A stretch of DNA of 11,147 bases from VRUE01 sp035997045. GTDB lineage: Bacteria > Actinomycetota > Thermoleophilia > Solirubrobacterales > 70-9. Position 1 is the first letter of the stretch, and every line of letters begins with the position of its first letter. Shown here piece by piece: positions 6,452-11,147 of this stretch. The notes beneath the pieces are model-generated. The model saw only the letters and a program-made list of their open reading frames with translations. It was not told where the DNA came from and searched no databases. Made by a program: the position numbers and the translations under genes. The stretch is from NCBI GenBank assembly GCA_035997045.1, contig DASYIY010000113.1, forward strand, positions 1-11,147, given 5' to 3'.

Positions 6452-6952
6452 ATGGCCGACGTCCTGCCCGACATCCTGCCTCCCGGCCTGCGCCTCGTCT
6501 TCTGCGGGACGGCGGCCGGCACCGCCTCGGCCAGGACGCGCGCCTACTACGCCGGCCCCGGCAACTCTTTCTGGGCAACCCTGCACGCAGTCGGCCTGAC
6601 GCCGGAGCGGCTGAAGCCGGCCGAATTCGAGCGCCTGACCGAGTTCGGCATCGGCCTCACCGATATTTGCAAGGTCCGCCACGGCTCCGACGAGGAAGTC
6701 GGCACGGTCGAGTTCGACGTGGTCGGCCTCGAGCAGAAGATCGCCGCAGCCGAACCCGCCAACCTCGCCTTCAACGGCAAGAACGCCGCCCGCGGCGCGC
6801 TCGAACAGGACGTCGCCTACGGCCTCCAAGAGGAGCGGATCGGCGGCGCAACCCTCTGGGTCCTGCCCTCAACCTCGGGAGCCGCGCGCAGGTTCTGGAG
6901 CATTGAGCCCTGGCAGGAACTCGCCGACGCCTGCGAGGACGACCCGGGCTAA
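6452..6952 (+). CDS. mug: Mug/TDG-like uracil-DNA glycosylase family protein
   Basis: 166 aa, full length for the Mug group of mismatch-specific uracil/thymine DNA glycosylases, which remove U or T from G:U and G:T mispairs in base-excision repair. It aligns end to end by eye with E. coli Mug: ILPPGLRLVFCG opening, motif 1 GTAAGT (19-24), YYAGPGNSFW (32-41; Mug has HPANRFW), GIGLTDI (66-72), FNGK (107-110) and motif 2 VLPSTSGAARRFW (137-149; Mug has VLPNPSG). Motif 1 in Mug is GINPG with a catalytic Asn; here that position is alanine, and motif 2 has ST for NP. I recall this GTAAG subtype as common among actinobacterial and rhizobial homologues, so it probably is a subfamily trait rather than decay. 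No ribosome binding site is visible. The stop overlaps the convergent regulator's stop. Confidence 0.85.
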   Translation: MADVLPDILPPGLRLVFCGTAAGTASARTRAYYAGPGNSFWATLHAVGLTPERLKPAEFERLTEFGIGLTDICKVRHGSDEEVGTVEFDVVGLEQKIAAAEPANLAFNGKNAARGALEQDVAYGLQEERIGGATLWVLPSTSGAARRFWSIEPWQELADACEDDPG

Positions 6953-7578
6953 GCCCGGGGAGCGGGGTCTTCCTCGCCTGCTTTCGAAGCCCTTGGCGAC
7001 TCGAAGCAGGCCAAGGCGACCGTCACCGGTATCGACTCCTCGCCGCTTTCGGCAAGTCGTGCGGCGGCGTTTGCCATCCGTTTCGGAAGCCGTCCAAAGA
7101 CCTCCTCCAGATCCGCGATTATTTCGTCCCAGGCCTGCTGATCTAGATGACCGGGCATCCAGGTGAAATGGCGATCCGGTCGAGTGTCGATCGTTCCGCT
7201 GTTGATGGCGTCGGCGACCCGTTCTCCATAGGTCGTAAAAGCCGCCCCCGTCATCTGATGCTTGGTCGACTGCGGAAGGCTGGGCCAACTCGATTGGTCG
7301 AAGAGGGTTCGCTGGGTTGCGCGGTAGAAGTGCTCGACTCCCCCTCGGCGCTTACCGCCGGTCTTGGTCTCGATCAATTCGATGCAGCCGCATTCCTCAA
7401 GCACGCGAAAATGACCGTAAACCTTGGAATGCGAATGCTCGGGAAACATCCTCACGAACCCGGTCACGCTCATCACACGCTGATTTAGCTCGACCAGGAT
7501 CCTGACTCGCAGTGGATGGGCCAGGGCTTTGGCAAGACTCCCGTTGACGACACCGACCTCAACCACCGGATCCTCCAC
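6949..7578 (-). CDS. ArsR-like winged-helix transcriptional regulator
   Basis: 209 aa from GTG 7578. Residues about 12-90 form a winged helix: SLAKALAHPLRVRILVELNQ (14-33) is the typical helix 1-2 opening, then a recognition segment around HSKVYGHFRVLEECGCIELI (50-69) and a wing KTGGKRRGGVEHFYRA (72-87). The C-terminal 120 residues carry no recognised domain and probably serve in dimerisation or sensing. A longer reading from GTG 7617 adds 13 residues, but the 7578 start has AAGGAG (7589-7594) ten bases upstream and is preferred. Its TAG overlaps the TAA of the glycosylase (shared CTAA), with no terminator between. It is divergent from the second, smaller winged-helix gene across a 372-bp AT-containing gap, which may carry both promoters. 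Confidence 0.85.
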   Translation of the reverse strand: MEDPVVEVGVVNGSLAKALAHPLRVRILVELNQRVMSVTGFVRMFPEHSHSKVYGHFRVLEECGCIELIETKTGGKRRGGVEHFYRATQRTLFDQSSWPSLPQSTKHQMTGAAFTTYGERVADAINSGTIDTRPDRHFTWMPGHLDQQAWDEIIADLEEVFGRLPKRMANAAARLAESGEESIPVTVALACFESPRASKAGEEDPAPRA

Positions 7579-7647
7579 GCCGGTTTCGCTCCTTCTCTCA
7601 GATTTAGCTGAGCGCACGAAACGAGCCTAGCGACCCTGGCCACTGGA

Positions 7648-7676
7648 TTGCATTTTTGGGGATGAATGCTTTAATT
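7648..7676 (+). promoter_or_regulatory. Likely plus-strand promoter in an AT-rich island
   Basis: TTGCAT (7648-7653), a 17-base spacer and TTAATT (7671-7676) form a reasonable vegetative -35/-10 pair. It sits in the most AT-rich stretch of the window (about 7648-7706). It lies 40 bases before the small ORF at 7716 and upstream of the winged-helix gene at 7951. A TTGA-N4-TCAA dyad at 7680-7691 just downstream could be an operator. The same AT-rich stretch may also drive the minus-strand regulator, but I see no equally good box there. Confidence 0.45.
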
Positions 7677-7715
7677 ATTTTGATTATTCAATATCTTTAG
7701 ATGAAAGGAGGACAG

Positions 7716-7775
7716 ATGAAGCTCGCATCGACCACAGCTGTCTTGCCGTTGGTTTCGACCACGAAGGCCGCCTAA
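7716..7775 (+). CDS. 19-codon ORF with a near-perfect ribosome binding site (leader peptide or microprotein)
   Basis: The ORF encodes MKLASTTAVLPLVSTTKAA. It is preceded by AAAGGAGG (7704-7711), four bases from the ATG, the best Shine-Dalgarno match in the window. It lies just downstream of the AT-rich promoter candidate and 175 bp before the winged-helix gene at 7951. The peptide is Thr/Ala/Val-rich with a short hydrophobic centre and matches nothing I know. It could be a leader peptide coupled to the downstream gene, or the intact start of a gene frameshifted soon after. Downstream (7776-7940) the other two plus frames give short protein-like stretches without starts, consistent with a decayed gene but not proof of one. 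Nothing else is supported in this gap. Confidence 0.4.
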   Translation: MKLASTTAVLPLVSTTKAA

Positions 7776-7950
7776 TTCGGTTGAGTCGAGCTGCCTCCCG
7801 GGGAGGGGCACCGATGACCTCGGGGGCGGCTCGGGCTCTTTCGCTTTTGAAAATCTGTTTGAAGACTTGCTCGACGCCATTAACAATGCCGCCGCGGTTT
7901 CTTAGTGCTCCGAAGTCGGTGGAGCGGATTTCGAGCAAAGAGGAGGCGCC

Positions 7951-8304
7951 TTGGCGCACGGAGACAAGACAAACGGCAACGCTGCACGGGACAGGGATCA
8001 GCGCATGTCCGCGCTGCTGATCGACGCGCTCCACCACTCGTCGCGGCGGCGGATATTGAGGGCCCTGCATAGCTCCGGCGACGCCCACAGTCCGGTCCAG
8101 CTGAGCAAGATGATCGACGAGGACATCAGCAACATCGACTACCACCTCAAGATTCTGGTCTCCCTCGGTGCCGCTGTGAAGACGGGCGAGAGGCCGGTGC
8201 GGGGGGCCCGGGAGAACTTCTTTGCCTCAACGGTCGCGGACCACAAGCAGATGGTCGCGATCCTGGCCGACACCGAGCGAGATGACGGTGCAGTCCGCAG
8301 ATAG
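7951..8304 (+). CDS. Small ArsR/HTH-20-like winged-helix regulator
   Basis: 117 aa from TTG 7951, which has AGGAGG (7941-7946) four bases upstream. An alternative ATG at 8005 (residue 19) would still keep the whole DNA-binding domain. Residues 20-92 form the winged helix: ALLIDALHHSSRRRILRALH (21-40), a recognition region LSKMIDEDISNIDYHLKILV (51-70), and a wing followed by RENFFAST (87-94). The pattern matches HTH regulators that respond to small ligands or that lack a sensor domain. No metal-binding cysteine pair is seen. It resembles in layout the divergent regulator at 6949-7578 but is much shorter. The stop lies 14 bp from the convergent encapsulin stop. Target genes cannot be told from sequence. 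Confidence 0.85.
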   Translation: MAHGDKTNGNAARDRDQRMSALLIDALHHSSRRRILRALHSSGDAHSPVQLSKMIDEDISNIDYHLKILVSLGAAVKTGERPVRGARENFFASTVADHKQMVAILADTERDDGAVRR

Positions 8305-8318
8305 AGGTGGGACCGGCG

Positions 8319-9119
8319 CTAGGTGAGCGCGACCGCGGCCTCGGGGGTGGCGACGCGGAAGCTGATGCTCTCCTCCAGGTAGAGGTGGATGGCGTCGGCG
8401 TCGTGGCTCTCATAGCCGATCGAGAGATCCTCGCCGCACTCGAGCAGGAAGTCGCCGCCGCGCGTGCTGAGCACGGCCGCCCCTTTAACGCCGGGCGACC
8501 AGACGAGCGGGCCGCCGGCGATCTCGCGCAGGTGCTCGAGCAGCGGGTAGCCGCCGTGCTCGCTGGTCTCGAGCACCAGGGTGTAGGTCTCGGGGCCGAG
8601 CGCGAGGCCGTAGGGCCCGGCGACTCCGGCGGCGAGCAGGGCCTCGACCGCCTTGGCGACGTGGCGCGGGTAGCGCTCGCAGTCCTCGCCGAGCTCGATC
8701 GCCTCGTGCGGCGAGGCCTCGAGGACGCCGGCGATCCCGGCCGCTTTCCAGCCGTGGAAGACGGCGGCGTTCTCGGCGACGGCAATCTGGTGGGCGGCGC
8801 TGTCGAGGGCGTCGAGGTCGGCGTCCTCGGCGCCGCGCTCGGCGTCGGCCAGCTCCGAGCGGTCGACCGAGAACGGCGCCCGCAGCTCGACCAGCGCCAG
8901 GACCTGCCGCTGCACGCCCTTGACTCCCTCGGCGGGCGGATCGGCGATCTCTTTCACCCGGCCGAGATTCGTCGCCGAGTGCTGCCAACCGTGCGGACCG
9001 GCGAAGTCGACGAGCTTGCGGGCGGCAAGCGCCGGCGCGAGGCGCTCGCGCGCCTCGGAGTCGAGCAGCTCCCAACCCGCCTCGGTGACCGGCGCGTGCT
9101 CGCGCAGCAGGTGGCTCAT
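8319..9119 (-). CDS. enc: Family 1 encapsulin nanocompartment shell protein
   Basis: 266 aa, close to the length of the T. maritima encapsulin and aligning with it along its whole length. The HK97-fold shell protein self-assembles into an icosahedral cytoplasmic compartment. Landmarks: HAPVTEAGWELLDSEA (8-23), RKLVDFAGPHGWQ (34-46), LVELRAPFSVDRSEL (76-90), FHGWKAAGIAGVL (121-133), GPYGLALGPETY (168-179) and STRGGDFLLECGEDLSIGYE (218-237), the most conserved C-terminal block. The ATG at 9117-9119 overlaps the EncFtn stop as ATGA, so translation is probably coupled and the two are one operon. The frame stays open upstream to 9278 inside the cargo gene, but homology begins at MSHLLREHAPVT, fixing the start. 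It probably packages the neighbouring ferritin-like protein. Confidence 0.96.
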   Translation of the reverse strand: MSHLLREHAPVTEAGWELLDSEARERLAPALAARKLVDFAGPHGWQHSATNLGRVKEIADPPAEGVKGVQRQVLALVELRAPFSVDRSELADAERGAEDADLDALDSAAHQIAVAENAAVFHGWKAAGIAGVLEASPHEAIELGEDCERYPRHVAKAVEALLAAGVAGPYGLALGPETYTLVLETSEHGGYPLLEHLREIAGGPLVWSPGVKGAAVLSTRGGDFLLECGEDLSIGYESHDADAIHLYLEESISFRVATPEAAVALT

Positions 9120-9508
9120 GCCGCTGCCTCGCGCAGGCTGCCGATGCCGAGCGACTCGCCGCCGGCGAGGGGAGCGCCGCGCTCGGCAGCGCCCTCGGTC
9201 GCCTCCTCCTCGGCCTCCTCGCCATGCTCGACGATGTCGCCCTCCTGGAAGAGGATCCCCGCCGCGATCTCCCGCCACAGTGGCGTGCGGCGCAAGAGGA
9301 ACTCCAGGTCCATGCAGAAGTGCTTGAACTCCTCGCCCTGGGCGTCGTGCATGATCGCCTTCGCCTCCTCGTCGGGCTCGACCGCGAGCCGCTGCTCGTA
9401 CCAGCCGATTGCCTCGGCCTCCTCGGTCAGCGAGGCGCAGAGGCGGGCGAAGGTCCGCGTCTGCGCGGACAGCTCCTCGGGCGGCTCGTGGTACTGGTCG
9501 AAACCCAC
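9116..9508 (-). CDS. Encapsulated ferritin-like protein (EncFtn), encapsulin cargo
   Basis: 130 aa. EncFtn proteins form decamers with ferroxidase sites at subunit interfaces. They oxidise Fe(II) and deliver it for mineral storage inside the encapsulin shell. The helix LTEEAEAIGWYEQR (27-40) carries E30, E32, W36 and Y37; GEEFKHFCMDLEFL (58-71) carries E60 and H63. Counted from the Rhodospirillum rubrum protein, these match its E32, E34, W38, Y39, E62 and H65 with a constant offset of two. After an acidic linker (about 94-110) the tail ESLGIGSLRE (118-127) is a typical encapsulin cargo-loading peptide. GTG start at 9508 without a clear ribosome binding site; no other in-frame start lies upstream. 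The stop overlaps the shell gene start. PadR lies 47 bp upstream on the same strand. Confidence 0.95.
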   Translation of the reverse strand: MGFDQYHEPPEELSAQTRTFARLCASLTEEAEAIGWYEQRLAVEPDEEAKAIMHDAQGEEFKHFCMDLEFLLRRTPLWREIAAGILFQEGDIVEHGEEAEEEATEGAAERGAPLAGGESLGIGSLREAAA

Positions 9509-9555
9509 GCCTACATCTTGCCAGGGTCGGAGCGAGCCCCGCCGGGCGGCCGCCC

Positions 9556-10098
9556 TCAGCCCTCCTCGGCGAGGATCGCGTAAATCTTGCGGCGAGTCTC
9601 GTCGAGCAGTTCCCGGATTCGGCGCTGCTGACCTTCGTCGGCGGCGTGAAAGACCTGGCCGATCGAGTGGTGCAGCTTGTGGACCGACTCCCGCAGGTGG
9701 ATCTGCTCCGGGTCCGCTTCGGCGCGGACCGCGTCCCAGGGAGTCTCCTCGTCGGTGCGCGACTCCTGCTCGGCCTTGCCGCTGTCGGTGAGGGTGAAGC
9801 GGCGCTTGCCCTCGATCTCCTGGCCGCTGATCAGTCCCTCGTCCTCGAGCATCTGCAGGGTCGGGTAAATCGAGCCGGCGCTGGGGGCCCAGGCCCCGGC
9901 GGTGCGCTCCTCGATCTCCTTGATCATCTCGTAGCCGTGCATCGGCCGCTCGGCGAGCAGAGCCAGGACCGCGGCCCGGACGTCGCCGCGGCGCGCCCTC
10001 GGACCGCCGCGACCGCGACCGCCGCGAAAGCCCCGGCTGCGGGCGAATTCCTCGCGCCTGTGCAGGCCAGCGCGACCTTGTTGATGTCTGTGGTGCAT
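9556..10098 (-). CDS. PadR family transcriptional regulator
   Basis: 180 aa. The PadR winged helix occupies about 39-110: VRAAVLALLAERPMHGYEMI (40-59), SAGSIYPTLQMLEDEGLI (73-90), then a wing EGKRRFTLTDSG (96-107). The C-terminal part (about 120-176) is helical and charged, as in the PadR dimerisation region. An unusual N-terminal tail (1-38) is rich in His, Arg and Gly (MHHRHQQGRAGLHRREEF); it might bind metal or DNA, but this is speculation. ATG at 10098 with AAAGG seven bases upstream. It heads the EncFtn/encapsulin run (47-bp gap, which contains the self-complementary GGGCGGCCGCCC at 9544-9555). It is divergent from a ferritin-like gene across 145 bp carrying CGATAT palindromes, so it is likely an autorepressor of this iron locus. 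Confidence 0.92.
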   Translation of the reverse strand: MHHRHQQGRAGLHRREEFARSRGFRGGRGRGGPRARRGDVRAAVLALLAERPMHGYEMIKEIEERTAGAWAPSAGSIYPTLQMLEDEGLISGQEIEGKRRFTLTDSGKAEQESRTDEETPWDAVRAEADPEQIHLRESVHKLHHSIGQVFHAADEGQQRRIRELLDETRRKIYAILAEEG

Positions 10099-10110
10099 CG
10101 GAATACCTTT

Positions 10111-10153
10111 CTATCGATTAGTAACGCGATATATCGTAACATATCGATGTCAA
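10111..10153. promoter_or_regulatory. Probable PadR operator and promoter region
   Basis: AT-rich palindromes in otherwise GC-rich DNA: ATCGAT at 10113-10118, CGATATATCG at 10127-10136 (perfect 10-bp palindrome) and ATATCGAT at 10141-10148. CGATAT (10127-10132) and ATATCG (10141-10146) are inverted repeats with an 8-base gap, the arm spacing known for some PadR operators. On the minus strand a perfect TTGACA (10153 to 10148) could be the padR -35 box, but no good -10 lies at the usual distance. The block lies directly upstream of padR, and the divergent ferritin-like gene begins 90 bp beyond its far end, so it could serve one or both. Confidence 0.65.
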
Positions 10154-10243
10154 ATCTTTAGGCGGTCCTTGCCCCGCAAAGTGATCCGGCGATGAGGCGA
10201 CTCCGTTTAGTGGGCAAACCCCCTGCCCAAAGGAGCAAGCGCC

Positions 10244-10975
10244 ATGGACCCGGAAACAAGCATCGACCGCATTGACCTGGACGGTGCCGTTCGCGAAACC
10301 GCCCACGACGCCGCCGAGGCACTCGAGAATGGCGACACCAGGCTGGACTTCCTCAAGAAGGCGGGGCTGGCCGGCGGCGCCGCGATGAGCGGCGGCGTGC
10401 TGCTCAGCGCCCTCACCCCCGCCGCCGCGATGGCTGCCGGCAAGGGCAAGGGTCGTCCGCCCGCCTCATTCGGCAAGGGCGACATCGGCATCCTCAACTT
10501 CGCCCTCACGCTCGAGTACCTCGAGGCCGCCTTCTACAACGAGGCGACCGCAAACCAGAAGAGCAAATCCTTCATCAAGGACCCGCAGACCCAGGTCTTC
10601 CTGAAGACGGTGACAGTCGATGAGAACGCCCACGTCGCCTTCCTCAAGAAAGCCCTCGGCAGCAAAGCGGTCGGCTCGCCGAAAGTCGATTTCGGCGGCA
10701 CCACCTCCGACGAGGCTTCCTTCGTCAAAACCGCGGTCGCGCTCGAGAACACCGGCGTCCACGCCTACTCGGGCCAGGCGCTCAACATCGCCAGCCCGGC
10801 CTACGTCGCCGCGGCGCTCTCGATCCTGACGATCGAGGCCCGGCACGCCTCGGTGGCCGGCCTGATCCTCTCGGGCAAGCCCGCCGGGCTCACCCCCGAC
10901 GGCGCCTTCGACACACCCTTCACCGCCGCCAAGGTACTCAAGGCGGTCGAAGGGACCGGCTTCCTCGTCAAATAG
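10244..10975 (+). CDS. Ferritin-like domain protein (Ferritin_2 / desiccation-related type), probably exported
   Basis: 243 aa. The four-helix ferritin-like core spans about 80-210 with carboxylate/histidine pairs at expected places: LEYLEAAFY (90-98, E91/E94), DENAH (126-130, E127/H130), ALENTGVHAY (166-175, E168/H173) and IEARHA (197-202, E198/H201). This is consistent with a di-metal site. Residues 32-66 look like an export signal: TRLDFLKKAG, a small-residue hydrophobic stretch to 60, and alanine-rich AAAMAAG as a possible cleavage site. The Tat consensus would be S/T-R-R-x-F-L-K; here the second Arg is Leu. The ATG at 10244 has AAAGGAG (10229-10235) eight bases upstream. About 30 residues precede the signal-like part, unusual for a signal peptide. 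It is divergent from padR, with tatA following 105 bp later. Role in iron or redox protection is inferred. Confidence 0.87.
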   Translation: MDPETSIDRIDLDGAVRETAHDAAEALENGDTRLDFLKKAGLAGGAAMSGGVLLSALTPAAAMAAGKGKGRPPASFGKGDIGILNFALTLEYLEAAFYNEATANQKSKSFIKDPQTQVFLKTVTVDENAHVAFLKKALGSKAVGSPKVDFGGTTSDEASFVKTAVALENTGVHAYSGQALNIASPAYVAAALSILTIEARHASVAGLILSGKPAGLTPDGAFDTPFTAAKVLKAVEGTGFLVK

Positions 10976-10996
10976 GACTTACCGCCATCGCAAGCC

Positions 10997-11029
10997 CCGG
11001 CGAGGTCGACTGGAGATCGGCCTCGCCGG
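10997..11029 (+). terminator. GC-rich hairpin after the ferritin-like gene
   Basis: 10997-11009 pairs with 11017-11029 (CCGGCGAGG/CCTCGCCGG core, 13 bp with one G-U) around a 7-base loop, 21 bp after the stop. No T-run follows, as is common for actinobacterial terminators. It may end or attenuate transcription before tatA. Confidence 0.55.
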
Positions 11030-11080
11030 AGTCGATAACGAACTTCGAACAACCAAAAGCCAAACGCACTGGAGGTCACC

Positions 11081-11147
11081 GTGCCCAACATCGGACCAAT
11101 GGAGATTCTCGTAGTCCTGATCATCGCCCTCGTCGTCTTCGGGCCCA
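11081..11147 (+). CDS. tatA: Sec-independent translocase subunit TatA/E (3' end outside window)
   Basis: Only the first 22 codons are present. The protein begins MPNIGPMEILVVLIIALVVF and then GP: a short N-terminal segment, one membrane span of about 15 residues, and the FGP hinge that precedes the amphipathic helix in TatA proteins. TatA forms the pore-forming or membrane-weakening oligomer of the twin-arginine pathway, which exports folded proteins. GTG start with GGAGGT (11071-11076) four bases upstream. It follows the ferritin-like gene on the same strand after a 105-bp gap with a hairpin. A TatB identity cannot be excluded from so short a fragment, but the IGPMEILVVL start favours TatA. 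Confidence 0.88.
   Translation, partial: MPNIGPMEILVVLIIALVVFGP

Noticed and set aside
5101..6906. 601-codon plus-strand ORF
   Set aside because: It is antisense to the MMPL gene, made of low-complexity Arg/Gln/Asp-rich sequence with no domain; a GC-rich shadow.
7684..8145. 153-codon minus-strand ORF across the regulator gap
   Set aside because: Antisense to the winged-helix gene and the AT-rich region, no domain, no ribosome binding site; the plus-strand reading explains the 3' part better.
9120..9278. N-terminal extension of encapsulin
   Set aside because: Arg/Gly-rich sequence inside the EncFtn coding region; encapsulin homology starts at the ATG at 9119.
8319..9791. Long plus-strand ORF opposite encapsulin and EncFtn
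   Set aside because: Antisense to two genes with unambiguous homology; its protein is low-complexity.

Overview
This 11.1 kb window is GC-rich chromosomal DNA with densely packed genes on both strands. It has frequent GTG and TTG starts and short or overlapping gene junctions. Base composition, codon use and gene content (encapsulated ferritin, GC-rich MMPL transporter, PadR, TatA) suggest an actinobacterium, possibly Thermoleophilia/Solirubrobacterales. That placement is inference: no rRNA or other phylogenetic marker is present. No insertion sequence, phage gene, CRISPR array or credible tRNA was seen.

Layout. 1-2239 (+) is a tight run: the C-terminal part of glutamate decarboxylase (its 5' end lies outside the window), a DegV-family fatty-acid-binding protein and a GNAT acetyltransferase. 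It converges on a two-gene minus-strand unit (2258-3350): a DksA/TraR-like protein that has lost all its zinc-finger cysteines, then a DUF1275/YoaK membrane protein whose start codon is problematic. Divergent from these is a compact SET-domain protein with a complete post-SET cysteine set (3455-3937). 3938-4272 holds a strong hairpin, a small candidate zinc-ribbon ORF and a weak terminator. 4273-6408 (-) is an MMPL/RND transporter, divergent from a Mug-like uracil-DNA glycosylase (6452-6952). That gene overlaps tail to tail with a winged-helix regulator (6949-7578, -). 7579-7950 contains an AT-rich island with a likely promoter and a 19-codon ORF with a near-perfect ribosome binding site, followed by a second winged-helix regulator (7951-8304).

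The most coherent system is the iron-storage locus at 8319-11147. On the minus strand, a PadR-type repressor, an encapsulated ferritin-like protein (EncFtn) and an encapsulin shell protein lie head to tail. EncFtn keeps the ferroxidase residues and ends in a GIGSL-type cargo-loading peptide. The EncFtn stop and encapsulin start overlap as ATGA. Divergent from PadR, across an AT-rich palindromic region that looks like its operator, lies a second ferritin-superfamily protein with an imperfect Tat-like N-terminal signal. It is followed by a hairpin and the start of tatA. My reading is that an intracellular mineralising compartment and an apparently exported or membrane-anchored ferritin-like protein may share one regulatory region. 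This is inferred from layout and motifs only.
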